Assembly: GCA_014377155.1 (NCBI GenBank)
Contig: JACMQD010000036.1
Location: forward strand, 1 to 30,051
Source: Herminiimonas sp.
GTDB taxonomy: Bacteria; Pseudomonadota; Gammaproteobacteria; Burkholderiales; Burkholderiaceae
Length of the DNA: 30,051 nt
Direction: 5' to 3'
The translations under genes were made by a program, and so were the position numbers. Shown here piece by piece: positions 8,267 through 17,173 of the stretch (the stretch's first letter is position 1; the number at the start of each line of letters is the position of its first letter). Below the pieces are notes generated by a model that made no database searches, was not told the origin of the DNA, and worked only from the letters and a program-made list of their open reading frames with translations.

Positions 8267-8927
8267 GTCATATCCAGGTCGGGAATGATTGGTCAAGATC
8301 GGGCGAGCGAGCGGTCCTGTCTGTCTGACAGTCCGCTTAACACGACGACGACATATAGGAAATGGAGCAGAAGCCAGTTCCGTGTATTGCAAAGTCCAGC
8401 CCCGGACATCGTGTTTCTGCGAGGCTTCCTCACACAGATGCAATCGCTTCTACAGGCCACGAACGCATATCGGAGTGTGCCAGTTGCGAGATTGCTAGCG
8501 TAAACGCGTCGTCTTGCTGTCAGTCTGAACTTCGGTCCGAAGTAGACCAATAAATCCTTGCCGTAGCCGGGACGGCGCTAATGTCCGTGCACTAAAATCA
8601 TGGGCTCCAAAGATAACAAAACTCTCGCCAGGTATGCGCGCAAACATACCTGTATGAGAGTGTTGCAACACTTAGTGCACCTGTTTTTACGATCAAATTT
8701 ACAAAGAGTGGCTATAAAGGCTACGTGCGTCAATTTTTTTTATTGCAAGTTAACCGTTACTACCAAGGGCTAGGAAAGCACCGATCAATTCCTGAATTCA
8801 ATCGGACGTAGCGGCTTGCATCACTTTGATTGCCGTTGGATTACAAGATGCATGGATCGCACGCCGTCCATTGTGGTCGTCATTGCGCTGGTTGCATCGG
8901 CAAGAACCTGCCCCCGCTGCGCGAGCG
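8267..8927. other. Intergenic region between the FMN-reductase-like gene and the IS5-type transposase
   Basis: No gene can be supported; the frames here overlap one another and have no domains. The FMN-reductase-like gene starts leftward from 8266, so its promoter should lie in the first ~150 bases. The middle holds a set of nested inverted repeats (8587-8680), listed separately. The right part is the decayed 3' flank of the IS5-type transposase. Confidence 0.5.
8587..8680. repeat. Nested inverted repeats, candidate operator or recombination site
   Basis: Several palindromes are packed into 94 bases. An outer pair is GTGCACTAA (8587-8595) and TTAGTGCAC (8672-8680). A middle pair is ACTCTC (8621-8626) and GAGAGT (8656-8661). 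An inner pair is CAGGTATG (8629-8636) and CATACCTG (8645-8652) around an eight-base spacer. A 14-base perfect palindrome, AGTGTTGCAACACT, spans 8659-8672. There is no T-run typical of a terminator directly after the hairpins, although a short T stretch follows at ~8683-8687. Function unknown. Confidence 0.75.
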
Positions 8928-9761
8928 TCAACAATTTCGTCGCGTCGCTGGCAGGGCAAATCGCCGTCCCGCCAGCACCCGATTGGCCAGACCGAACAGG
9001 GTGAACAGCTGCGCCATGTTCTTCGCCAGCCGGCGGTAACGCGTTTTCCGGTGATGGAACAGGTTCTTGATGACGTGGAAAGGGTGTTCGACTCTGGCCC
9101 GAACACTTGCTTTGACGACTTCGAGCTTCTCGCGCAAGCGGCCCAGCTTCGTGTTGGGCAGCGCGCGGCGCAGCGTACGTTTCATCGCCACGTGCCACTG
9201 CACTGCACGCCCCTGATTCTCGATGCGCTTTTCCACGCCCTGGTAACCGGCGTCGGCGAGAACAACGGTCTCCTCACCGTATAACAGGGCACGCGCTTGC
9301 GTGACGTCGGCGACGTTGCCAGCCGTGCCGACGAGCGTGTACACCAAACCGGAGGCCGCATCAGCACCGATATGCGCCTTCATTCCGAAATGCCAATCGT
9401 TGCCCTTCTTCGACTGGCGCATCTCCGGGTCGCGTTGTTTGTCCTGGTTCTTGGTCGATGGCGGCACGGCGATCAAGGTTGCATCGACGATCGTCCGTTC
9501 CCGCATCATCAGGCCCTGCGAGGCCAGATGCGCATCGATGGTCTCGAAGATCTGTCGGGTCAGGTCATGTGCCTCAAGCAGATGGCGAAATTTGCCAAAC
9601 GTGGTGGCATCGGGCGCGGCGCCCCAGTTCGGATCAACCCCGACAAAATCGCGGATCGCCTGACTGTCGTAGATCGCGTCCTCGATGCCTTCGTCGGACA
9701 AACCGAAGCATTGCTGGGCGACGTACGTGCGCAGCATGCGGGCAGCGTGGGTGGGTATCAA
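8928..9761 (-). pseudogene. IS5-family transposase, N-terminally truncated
   Basis: The frame gives 277 aa where relatives of this type have about 320-330. The N-terminal ~45 residues are lost: the frame begins within ARMLRTYVAQQCFGLSDEGIEDAIYD, the usual second block, and only a TTG is available as a start. The catalytic set is present: Asp in TIVDATLI, Asp in VLADAGYQGVEKR and Glu in ARVEHPFHVIKNLF. The C-terminal RYRRLAKNMAQLFTLFGLANRVLAGRRF block is complete. No terminal inverted repeats could be found, so this is a defective copy unless another start is used. A shorter, related relic sits at ~28725-29025 in the same orientation. Confidence 0.82.
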
Positions 9762-9812
9762 CGCTACGACACGGCGATCATGTCAGTGTTCCGGGAATTG
9801 ATCCGCATCTCC

Positions 9813-10232
9813 CTAGGAATCCGTTGAGCTGCCCCATCGCTGGACGATATGGTCGCCCCATGCCGACCGCAATAAATTACTTACGACCGGCCCGCCCAGC
9901 AGCGCGACCAAGGTTTCTACAAAGGTAGTGAGCAACGCAAGGCCCGCACCAGCAGCCTCACCCGGGTTTCTACAATGAAGATTGGCCCTGAGCCCTGAGA
10001 AGCGCTTGGAGTGATCCCATGCGCTCAGATCCATCGCCAGCCACGGAAAAGTTTTGCTGGTCAGATGAAGGCTGCGTTGAAGCAGGGATCGAAAGCCATC
10101 ATCCCCGATGATGGGTATCAGGCGGGCGGCAAGTGCTTCCCACAGCCTGATCGTGAAATCGACCGCTTCTGCTGGCGCCTGCCCCGCGCATGCAAGTAAC
10201 TGTCTCTGCAGTTGCGCTGTCAATTCGTCCAT
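9813..10232 (-). CDS. Conserved-looking hypothetical protein
   Basis: A 139-aa protein I cannot name. It begins MDELTAQLQRQLLACAG and has an alternating hydrophobic helical pattern throughout: LWEALAARLIPIIGDDGFRSLLQRSLHLT in the middle and a hydrophobic stretch ALLTTFVETLVALLGGPVVSNLL near the end. No signal peptide or obvious membrane segment is seen. It is probably an all-helical soluble protein of the kind found beside stress genes in Burkholderiales, which is an inference. The start is supported by GAGGGA about five bases upstream. It is divergent from the AraC-type gene. Its stop lies about 50 bases from the truncated IS5 transposase, which seems not to have disrupted it. Confidence 0.6.
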   Translation of the reverse strand: MDELTAQLQRQLLACAGQAPAEAVDFTIRLWEALAARLIPIIGDDGFRSLLQRSLHLTSKTFPWLAMDLSAWDHSKRFSGLRANLHCRNPGEAAGAGLALLTTFVETLVALLGGPVVSNLLRSAWGDHIVQRWGSSTDS

Positions 10233-10455
10233 CCATTCCCTCTAAAGCATGCGGACTCCGGCTTGCAGCCAGACCGTCCAGACGATCCTGCAAATTTTTG
10301 CCACAAATTCCATGAACCAGGACCACGTCAGTTAAGGTACCTGCCGCACTTATCGAGCCACTAAGTCAACCTTCGCGTCGGCGTTTATGGCCATGACGAG
10401 TGCCAATGCCGTAAGCTCTGATTTACTTCATTTAATGCGACAAAACGCGCATTGA

Positions 10456-10971
10456 ATGGCCAAAAACCCGAGAAAAAACAAGATGCCACTTCGTACCCAG
10501 TTCGGTAAGCCCGATGCGTCACTTCCGGTCAATCACAAGTCCATTGCAACGACGGTACCGGTCCCGTTACAGCTTTGGCGACTGCAGCGGGTGGTCGTCT
10601 ACATCGAAGCCCATCTCGCTGACCACGTCACGTTGATGGAATTGTCAAAAGCCGCAGGCTTTAGCCCGATGCATTTCGCGGGTCAGTTTCGCACGGCGAC
10701 GGGCATGCGGCCACATGATTACGTGCTGCGGCGTAAAGTAGAAGAAGCACAGGTACTGCTACTAACTTCGGACATTCCTATCGTTGATGTGGCGCTGAGT
10801 TTCGGCTTTCTGAGCCAGGCACATTTTACAACGGTATTCAAACGGTTTGTCGGCACGCCGCCACTACGCTGGCAGCATGTTCGCCGTCGTCAGATTCAAA
10901 GTGCGGTCTTCCGGTTACGAAAGCTAAAGCGAGAAGTGTTACCTGATTTGCCGACGTGCTGGGTCGGTTGA
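10456..10971 (+). CDS. AraC-family transcriptional regulator, DNA-binding domain only
   Basis: A 171-aa protein with an AraC/XylS double helix-turn-helix domain at about residues 44-142. The first helix-turn-helix region is ADHVTLMELSKAAGFSPMHF. The second carries the consensus IVDVALSFGFLSQAHFTTVFKRFVGTPP, the strongest family signature. There is no ligand-binding or dimerisation domain before it, only ~40 polar residues, so it is built like MarA/SoxS or like a stress-island AraC-type regulator whose activity is set by its expression level. The start at 10456 has no good ribosome site; ATG 10483 is an alternative. It converges with the histidine-kinase remnant. Its targets are likely nearby stress genes, which is an inference. 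Confidence 0.85.
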   Translation: MAKNPRKNKMPLRTQFGKPDASLPVNHKSIATTVPVPLQLWRLQRVVVYIEAHLADHVTLMELSKAAGFSPMHFAGQFRTATGMRPHDYVLRRKVEEAQVLLLTSDIPIVDVALSFGFLSQAHFTTVFKRFVGTPPLRWQHVRRRQIQSAVFRLRKLKREVLPDLPTCWVG

Positions 10972-10979
10972 TGTTTCAT

Positions 10980-11468
10980 GGGGACCAACTAATAAACTTT
11001 CTCCCGCCAACGGCAAGCACACTGTAAATAGGCTTCCGCGGCCCTGACCCTCACTAACGGCGGTCACCGTCCCCGAATGCAGATGCACGAGGTTCCGTGG
11101 ACTGGTCTACGCGTAGTTCGTGCTCACGGCTATATAGAAAAGCCAACACTTCCTCCCGATCGTAACCAGAAAAGAAGTTCAGCCTGTCCGTTGAACTGAA
11201 CGATTTTGCGCAGTTTATCAACGACCGCAACTGCATCGGGAGCCACTTCGAGAAAACCATGAAAGTTCTCTGAAAGTTTTTCAGCTTGCGCTGGCAGTCT
11301 GTTTTGCTCGGTTCTTGTTGCCATGATGTCTCCTCGGGTTTCGCCTGGTGGTAACACCCGCATTCTAATGGCATGATCGAACGATCGGCGAGGTTTAACT
11401 GCTGGGGTAGTCCCGCTCTCAACGAGCAATCGAATTGTTTTTTCGATCGCGACGATATTCGAGGGCAA
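10980..11468 (-). pseudogene. Histidine-kinase remnant: PAS domain fragment joined to the ATPase C-terminus
   Basis: Three collinear pieces in different frames recall one sensor kinase. At about 11190-11270 is a PAS start (NFHGFLEVAPDAVAVVDK... FNGQAELLF). It continues after a frameshift as GYDREEVL at about 11155. At 10980-11094 is the end of a HATPase domain, LVHLHSGTVTAVSEGQGRGS followed by LFTVCLPL, a typical G-box region of a hybrid or sensor histidine kinase. The dimerisation domain with its phospho-His and most of the ATPase domain are deleted. The ancestral protein was probably a PAS sensor kinase; the PAS wording resembles FixL-like oxygen or redox sensors, but too little remains to say which signal it read. 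Confidence 0.7.
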
Positions 11469-11501
11469 GACTTCAAGCGATGGTGTACGCAGAATGCCGC
11501 G

Positions 11502-13031
11502 TCAAACTGCAGGCCTGGCAATTTCCAATTTTTGCAGCACGGTCGCGCACGAGCCCGCCACGTCAACCGGGTCGAACCGTGCGTCGCCGTCGACTGCGAT
11601 CATGCCTTCCGCCTCTTCTTGAGCCAGCGGTTCTCCGGTGGCGATTTGATGCTCGAGCACTGCCAGATCAGCATCTGATGCATGGTGTTGCAAATGCTGG
11701 CGGGCCGTAAGCCTGCGCCGCAGCGTATCGACTGGTGCGCGCAGGTCGAACAGGAAAAAAGGCACGCCGAGCTCTGCAGCGAGCAGGCGAAATGCGATCC
11801 GCTGCCGCTTCTTCAGAAACGCTGCATCGATGATGACCGGGTAGCCGGCTGCAACGACCTGCCGCGCCAGCGCCAGCAGCTGCGTGTAGGTCGCCTCGCT
11901 TGCCGCAGTGGTGTACAGGCCGCGCTCAACAGGAACAACATTTCTGTAAGGATCCACGATTCCATGAAGCCGCTTGCGCTCGATATCGGAGCGCAGACGA
12001 ATGGCGCTGGTCAGTTCAAGCAAGCATTGCGAAAACGTCGATTTCCCACTTCCTGAAAGCCCATGCGTGATCATGATCGCGGTGGCTGGCCGCGCAATGG
12101 CGCGTATCGAAAATTTCAGGTATCGCAACGCCATTACCAGGGCGGTGTCCGTACTGCGTGCTCCACCGCCTTTGGCCGCCACCGAACCCAGCTGAGGCGC
12201 CACTCGATGTTGCGCCGCGTGGAGGAGGCTGACCCTTGCACGAACCAGGGCGCGCTCCACCCGGTAGTACCGCAGCACCGCCAAGCCGGCGTAATCACCC
12301 GTCTCCGACAGGTAGCCGTCGAGCAGGCGCGCCGCCATGGCTGGCAAACCCAGGCATTCAAGATCCATGTTGATGAACGCGATATCGCTCATCACGTCGA
12401 TCCATCGTAAGGTGTCACTGAATTCGATGCAATCAAAGGCGAAAACCTGATCATTCAGCGTCATCACGTTGCCGGCATGTAGATCGCCATGACATTCCCT
12501 GACGAATCCCCGCTCTTTCCGTTCATCGAAAACCTGGCCGAGCGCGGCGTGTCGATCATGCTGCCATTTCACCAGTTTCTTGACCATGCCCACTGCATTC
12601 TTTCCCTGTGCGAGCTTCGACAATGCGCTCAGATTTTCATCAGCGGTTTGTTCGACCGTCTGCGCGTTGGCCCATGTACTGTACAGCGGCGCCCGGTCCG
12701 TTGTCAGGTGAAAGCATGCGATCTGCCTGGCCAAAGCATCGACTTCGGCCGTCGAAAGCGATCGATCCGCCACCCGCCCGGTCCAGAGAGCAGCCTGGTC
12801 GAACGCCCGCATCTTGACGAGATAATCGATAATCTCGCCGCTGCCGCCGATCTGCGGCTGCTCCGCACTGCCCGTGATGGCTTCAACGGAAAGATAGAGT
12901 TCGGGCGCAAGCCGTCGATTGAGCTGCAACTCCGCATCGCAAAAAAAACGGCGTGCGGCGAGCGTTGAAAAATCGACGAAATCGAAGCGCAATGCTTTTT
13001 TAATCTTGTAAGCGAAGCCACCGGCCACCAA
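11502..13031 (-). CDS. Bifunctional protein: aminoglycoside-phosphotransferase-like domain fused to a P-loop kinase
   Basis: A protein of about 509 aa with two kinase-like halves. The N-terminal APH/choline-kinase fold carries the catalytic loop HGDLHAGNV (~181-189) and the metal-binding Asp in FDCIEF (~200). The C-terminal half is an AAA/zeta-toxin-like P-loop kinase with GLSGSGKST (~324-332) and a conserved LRSDIERKRL. This fusion is a known uncharacterised family; despite its name it is not considered a resistance enzyme. The 5' end is odd. Family-like sequence (IVECFETHLSWVLVAGGFAYK) continues upstream of the TTG at 13031, and the frame is open to a TGA at 13185-13187, yet that extension contains no ATG, GTG or TTG. 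Either an unusual CTG start is used or the true start was lost. It lies about 300 bases downstream of the BON protein gene on the same strand. Confidence 0.8.
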   Translation of the reverse strand: MVAGGFAYKIKKALRFDFVDFSTLAARRFFCDAELQLNRRLAPELYLSVEAITGSAEQPQIGGSGEIIDYLVKMRAFDQAALWTGRVADRSLSTAEVDALARQIACFHLTTDRAPLYSTWANAQTVEQTADENLSALSKLAQGKNAVGMVKKLVKWQHDRHAALGQVFDERKERGFVRECHGDLHAGNVMTLNDQVFAFDCIEFSDTLRWIDVMSDIAFINMDLECLGLPAMAARLLDGYLSETGDYAGLAVLRYYRVERALVRARVSLLHAAQHRVAPQLGSVAAKGGGARSTDTALVMALRYLKFSIRAIARPATAIMITHGLSGSGKSTFSQCLLELTSAIRLRSDIERKRLHGIVDPYRNVVPVERGLYTTAASEATYTQLLALARQVVAAGYPVIIDAAFLKKRQRIAFRLLAAELGVPFFLFDLRAPVDTLRRRLTARQHLQHHASDADLAVLEHQIATGEPLAQEEAEGMIAVDGDARFDPVDVAGSCATVLQKLEIARPAV

Positions 13032-13272
13032 GACCCAGGACAGGTGGGTTTCAAAGCATTCGACGATGGACTGGGCAGACCCGCTTCCCGCCCCCCCATC
13101 TGCAAGACGCGTGCTCAGGGATCGGATCAGGATGTGCTGTTGGTCTGCGCTATTGATGATGATTGGCTCTCGATCCTGATGGCTTCAAGGTGGTCAAAGG
13201 TGCAATGGTACTTATTTGCACTATCGAGACATTCCGGCGAACAAATTACCAATCAATGCGCAAGTACGGAGA

Positions 13273-13293
13273 ATTCAAGCAAGACGCTTGAAT
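13273..13293. repeat. Perfect 8-bp inverted repeat downstream of the BON gene
   Basis: ATTCAAGC (13273-13280) and GCTTGAAT (13286-13293) surround a five-base loop. It lies ~40 bases after the stop codon of the minus-strand BON gene and upstream of the phosphotransferase/kinase gene. There is no T-run after it on either strand, so it is a poor terminator; an operator or mRNA-stabilising stem is possible. Confidence 0.6.
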
Positions 13294-13331
13294 CCTCGAA
13301 TTTCTTAGCGCAGTGCAGCAGTCATCCTGGG

Positions 13332-13985
13332 TTATCTGATGACCAAAGAATCCCTGACCTGCGTGACACCCGGTGCGCACCATGCTGCAGACGACGCTGC
13401 CAGTTTTTCCGCCCATGAGTGGACCTGCCCCGTGAGGGTTACTTCGCTTCCGGAAACCGACACCGTGACGCCGTCACTTTCCTTTTGTGCCTGTCGCAAC
13501 AATGCGGCTTCGATATCTTCCTTCACGACCAACCTGTCGGCATGCGGACGCACCGTGATGTGGGAGATGACGTTCGTCACCCCGCTCAGACGGCCGATGA
13601 CCGTCTGTGCCTCGAATTTCTGAAAACCCCATTCGACCGTACCGGAAAGCGTGACCGCGCCTTTGTGGACTTCGATCATGACATTGTCACTTGAGAGCGG
13701 CAATAGATAGCCAAGTGCATTGCGCGCGGAACTCGCGATGTCGGCATCCGTGCGCGTATTGGCGGCGCTCGCTGATAGTGAAAGTTCCATCACAACGCCT
13801 TTGACACCCGCAACGCGCTGGGCAGCGGCTTCTGCGCAATGCATCTCCCAGAATGTATCGACCTTGCCGGCAAGCGTCACGATGCCTTTTGCGACCTCGA
13901 CGCCGATCGACGCAGCAGGAACTGTCGGCTCCCATGAAAGTTCGCGGCTTACATCGGTTTGCAGTGTGTTGTCGGATTTGACCAT
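13332..13985 (-). CDS. BON-domain protein with three BON repeats
   Basis: A 217-aa protein built from three BON domains at about residues 5-70, 77-145 and 150-215. Each has the repeated pattern of a short helix, then VxKGxVTLxGxV and a helix with AxxxGV (GIVTLAGKVD, GAVTLSGTVE, SEVTLTGQVH). BON domains are thought to bind phospholipid or polysaccharide; the family includes OsmY and Kbp/LysM partners induced by osmotic or low-oxygen stress. No signal peptide is seen: the start MVKSDNTLQTDV is polar, so the protein is probably cytoplasmic. CAGGAG lies about eight bases upstream of the ATG. It is divergent from dnaK with 453 bases between them. Confidence 0.88.
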   Translation of the reverse strand: MVKSDNTLQTDVSRELSWEPTVPAASIGVEVAKGIVTLAGKVDTFWEMHCAEAAAQRVAGVKGVVMELSLSASAANTRTDADIASSARNALGYLLPLSSDNVMIEVHKGAVTLSGTVEWGFQKFEAQTVIGRLSGVTNVISHITVRPHADRLVVKEDIEAALLRQAQKESDGVTVSVSGSEVTLTGQVHSWAEKLAASSAAWCAPGVTQVRDSLVIR

Positions 13986-14438
13986 GCTTGATTACTCCTG
14001 TGATGATGAGCGAAAGGTGGAGAAAGGATCGTGAGCAACGGCTCCAGAATTGATCTCCGGCGGCGACCCGGTCCTTGCAACGAAAATGCGGTAGTAGGAC
14101 ATCATTACCCCAATATCACCTGCCGGCTTTCAAAATCGCCCGAATGTCTGTAATCGTCAATCAAGCGTTTTACGCCGGACAGATGGATTCTTGAATGGGA
14201 CGCCGTGATCGGATCGCGCGTCGTTTGGTACAGAGACGGCATGCTGCACGAACATGGCACCGGCCTGCCTGCCTGCCTGGTGGCTGGCTGGCTGGAATTG
14301 AGTAGGAAACACTTTTAACTGATGAAACAATTTTCTTGTGGTGTAGACCGTGCATTTATGGAAGACATGCGGCCGGCACTCTCGCATGATCGTTATATAT
14401 GTCTTTCGACATGGCTAACAATCAACCAAGGACACAGC
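13986..14438. other. Divergent promoter region between the BON gene and dnaK
   Basis: A 453-base intergenic stretch that must hold both promoters. A CTTGAAT at ~14189 resembles a heat-shock -35 element, but no matching -10 was found. Tetranucleotide repeats at 14264-14295 are listed separately. An in-frame extension of dnaK upstream to 14322 is open but does not match DnaK proteins. The dnaK ribosome site AAGGA is at ~14428-14432. Confidence 0.5.
14264..14295. repeat. Adjacent tetranucleotide microsatellites upstream of dnaK
   Basis: Four CCTG units (14264-14279) are followed directly by three TGGC units plus TGG (14281-14295). The two blocks can pair with T·T mismatches into a hairpin. They lie about 145-175 bases before the dnaK start codon. 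Confidence 0.85.
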
Positions 14439-16364
14439 ATGAGCAAAATTATCGGAATCGATCTGGGCACCACCAACTCCTGCGTGGCCGTCATGGAAAA
14501 TGGCCGCCCGAAAGTGATAGAAAACGCCGAAGGCGCACGAACAACGCCTTCCATTGTTGCTTATCAGGAAGATGGCGAGATACTGGTCGGTGCGCCGGCA
14601 AAGCGGCAGGCAGTGACGAATTCCAAAAACACGTTGTATGCCACCAAACGCTTGATCGGCAGGAAATTCGCCGAAAAGGAAGTGCAGAAGGACCTTGCAC
14701 TGATGGCCTACGAGATCGTCAACGCGGCAAACGGCGATGCATGGATCAGCATACGGGGCAAGCAAATGGCGCCGCCGCAGATATCGGCTGAAATCCTGCG
14801 CAAGATGAAGAAGACTGCGGAAGATTATCTTGGAGAACCGGTCACGGAGGCGGTCATTACCGTTCCTGCCTATTTCAACGACGCGCAACGCCAGGCGACG
14901 AAGGATGCCGGGCGCATCGCCGGTCTTGAAGTCAAACGCATCATCAATGAACCCACTGCAGCGGCGCTTGCGTTCGGTCTCGACAAGACCGAAAAGGAGG
15001 ATCGAAAGATCGCTGTCTACGACCTCGGCGGCGGTACCTTCGATATCTCCATCATTGAAATATCCAGCACCGGCGGCGAAAAGCAGTTCGAGGTCTTGTC
15101 GACCAACGGCGACACTTTTCTCGGCGGGGAAGATTTCGATCAATGCATCATTGATTTCATACTCGGCGAGTTCAAGAAGATCAATGGCATCGACCTCGGC
15201 AAGGATGCGATCGCGCTGCAGCGGATCAAGGCCTCGGCCGAGCGGGCCAAGATCGAACTCTCATCGACCCAGCAGACGGAAGTCAACGAGCCTTATATCG
15301 CCATGGCAAATGGCGCGCCGATTCATCTCAATATCAAGATGACACGTGCAAAACTCGAGTCACTGGTCGAGGCATTGATCGCCAGGACGATCGAGCCATG
15401 CCGCACCGCTTTGGCTGACGCCGGCCTGAAGATCGACCAGATCGACGACATCATTCTCGTCGGCGGCATGACTCGCATGCCGATGGTCCAGGAAAAAGTC
15501 ACGCAATTCTTTGGCAAGGACCCGCGCAAGGATGTCAATCCGGACGAAGCCGTCGCCGTGGGAGCGGCCATCCAGGGCGCGGTGCTTTCCGGCGACCGCA
15601 AGGATCTGCTGCTGCTGGATGTCACGCCGCTGTCGCTCGGTATCGAGACCATGGGCGGCGTCATGACCAAGATGATCAAGAAGAACACCACGATTCCAAC
15701 CAAGTTCAGTCAGGTGTTTTCGACCGCCGATGACAATCAACCTGCAGTGACGATCAAGGTCTTTCAGGGCGAGCGCGAGATGGCCACTTCGAACAAGGCC
15801 TTGGGCGAGTTCAACCTGGAAGGCATACCGCCGGCGGCCCGCGGTACACCGCAGATCGATGTGACGTTCGACATCGATGCAAACGGCATCCTGCATGTCG
15901 GCGCCAAGGACAAGGCCTCTGGAAAAGAAAACAGGATCACCATCAAGGCAAATTCCGGACTCACCGAACAGGAAATCCAGCGCATGGTTCAGGACGCCGA
16001 AGCAAATGTCGACGAAGACAAGCGTCTCCATGCGCTTGCCGAAGCGCGCAACAAAGGCGATGCGCTGATTCACGACGTGCGCAAGACGATTGCCGCGCTG
16101 GGCTCCAAGCTCGATGCAGCAACGATTTCTGGCTTCGAGGCGGATTTTCTTTCTCTGAGCAAGGCGATCGAAGGTAACGACGCGTCCGCAATTCAGGCGC
16201 AGTCGGCGTCGCTGGACGAAAAAGCGAAAAAGCTCGAAGCGCAAGCAGCCGTCAAACCGGATCCGACAGGAGCGCCGTCTGACCAGCCTGGCCAGGCGCG
16301 CACGAATGGCGACAACAGCGGTGAGGCAGTCGATGCGGAGTTCAAGGAAGTCGAACAAAAGTAG
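14439..16364 (+). CDS. dnaK: DnaK-type Hsp70 chaperone, orphan copy
   Basis: A full-length 641-aa Hsp70 that would refold or hold client proteins through ATP-driven cycles in the cytoplasm. Signatures are the N-terminal phosphate loop [11 protein letters not shown] (4-14), [11 protein letters not shown] (195-205), [11 protein letters not shown] (224-234), the interdomain linker [13 protein letters not shown] (389-401), and the C-terminal AEFKEVEQK tail that matches the DnaK-type end. The β-sandwich and lid are complete. ATG 14439 is chosen because it gives the canonical [12 protein letters not shown] start with AAGGA upstream. It is not flanked by grpE or dnaJ, and the substrate-binding half looks more divergent than a housekeeping DnaK, which suggests a second stress-island copy. 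It would depend on GrpE and J-proteins encoded elsewhere. It converges with the ABC ATPase gene. Confidence 0.95.
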   Translation: MSKIIGIDLGTTNSCVAVMENGRPKVIENAEGARTTPSIVAYQEDGEILVGAPAKRQAVTNSKNTLYATKRLIGRKFAEKEVQKDLALMAYEIVNAANGDAWISIRGKQMAPPQISAEILRKMKKTAEDYLGEPVTEAVITVPAYFNDAQRQATKDAGRIAGLEVKRIINEPTAAALAFGLDKTEKEDRKIAVYDLGGGTFDISIIEISSTGGEKQFEVLSTNGDTFLGGEDFDQCIIDFILGEFKKINGIDLGKDAIALQRIKASAERAKIELSSTQQTEVNEPYIAMANGAPIHLNIKMTRAKLESLVEALIARTIEPCRTALADAGLKIDQIDDIILVGGMTRMPMVQEKVTQFFGKDPRKDVNPDEAVAVGAAIQGAVLSGDRKDLLLLDVTPLSLGIETMGGVMTKMIKKNTTIPTKFSQVFSTADDNQPAVTIKVFQGEREMATSNKALGEFNLEGIPPAARGTPQIDVTFDIDANGILHVGAKDKASGKENRITIKANSGLTEQEIQRMVQDAEANVDEDKRLHALAEARNKGDALIHDVRKTIAALGSKLDAATISGFEADFLSLSKAIEGNDASAIQAQSASLDEKAKKLEAQAAVKPDPTGAPSDQPGQARTNGDNSGEAVDAEFKEVEQK

Positions 16365-16420
16365 GTGATGCCGGACGGATTATCGCGCTGACGGTTTCTT
16401 TTTTCGGCGGCGTGGTAACG

Positions 16421-17173
16421 TCAGTTGGCCGCATTGGCGTCGCCGTGCGTGGCAATATTAGGCCGGTCGAATGCAATCCTGCCATCGATCATTTCGATGA
16501 TGCGGTCGCAGCGACTGGCAAGCCGGGGGTCGTGGGTAACGATCAGGAACGTGGTACCGCTCTTTTGCTGGACACTGCGCATCAGGTCGAAGATCGTATC
16601 GGCCGATTGCGTGTCGAGGTTGCCGGTGGGCTCGTCAGCCAGGACCAGCGCAGGCTGCATCACCAGTGCCCGGGCAATCGCCACACGCTGTTGCTGCCCG
16701 CCGGATAAATCATTGGCGAGGTGATGACCCCACGGGGTGAGGCCGACGGCATCGATCAGTTCTTCAGCGCGTGCGCGCATTGCGGCATCCGGCCTGCCGC
16801 GCGCAGCCAGCAGCGGCAGCATGACGTTTTCGACGGCGGTAAAAGCGGGCAGCAGGTTATGGAACTGAAACACAAACCCGATCGCATTACCCCGAAGACG
16901 CGTCAGTGCTTCGTCAGCCAGGTTTTCGGCTTCTCGCCCGATCAAGAACAATTTGCCGGCACTCGGTTTGTCGAGCAGGCCGATCAGATTGAGCAAGGTG
17001 CTTTTGCCGGACCCGGATGGACCGACCAGCGCAGCAAAGTCACCGCGCCGCAGGGTCAGGTCAATTCCGTGCAGCACCTCGGTAACATGTGCCGTGCCGA
17101 CGCCGTAGGATTTGCAGATGCCCTCAAGCCGCAGGGTCGGTATGTCGGCAGCGTCGATGGTGCGATCATCCAC
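16421..17173 (-). CDS. ABC transporter ATP-binding protein, LolD/MacB type
   Basis: A 250-aa nucleotide-binding subunit. Walker A is GPSGSGKST near residue 50, the signature is [15 protein letters not shown] near 150, Walker B is [12 protein letters not shown], and the switch His is in IVTHDPRLA. The LolD/MacB class is also indicated by [18 protein letters not shown]. It works with the FtsX-like permease and the HlyD-type adaptor encoded just upstream. I chose GTG 17173 because it overlaps the permease stop by eight bases (GTGGATGA), which implies translational coupling; the longer open frame upstream is only the permease gene in another frame. It is the last gene of this minus-strand block and converges with dnaK. 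Confidence 0.9.
   Translation of the reverse strand: MDDRTIDAADIPTLRLEGICKSYGVGTAHVTEVLHGIDLTLRRGDFAALVGPSGSGKSTLLNLIGLLDKPSAGKLFLIGREAENLADEALTRLRGNAIGFVFQFHNLLPAFTAVENVMLPLLAARGRPDAAMRARAEELIDAVGLTPWGHHLANDLSGGQQQRVAIARALVMQPALVLADEPTGNLDTQSADTIFDLMRSVQQKSGTTFLIVTHDPRLASRCDRIIEMIDGRIAFDRPNIATHGDANAAN

Noticed and set aside
8587..8680. Simple rho-independent terminator for the inverted repeats at 8.6 kb
   Set aside because: No gene ends next to it in the right orientation, the arms are only partly GC-rich and the symmetry is more complex than a terminator.
11502..13031. Antibiotic resistance through an aminoglycoside phosphotransferase
   Set aside because: The APH-like domain is part of a widespread fusion with a P-loop kinase and lacks known resistance-enzyme context; the fold alone does not imply resistance.
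15360..16358. 332-codon minus-strand open frame opposite dnaK
   Set aside because: Antisense shadow of a complete Hsp70 gene with no ribosome site or family resemblance.
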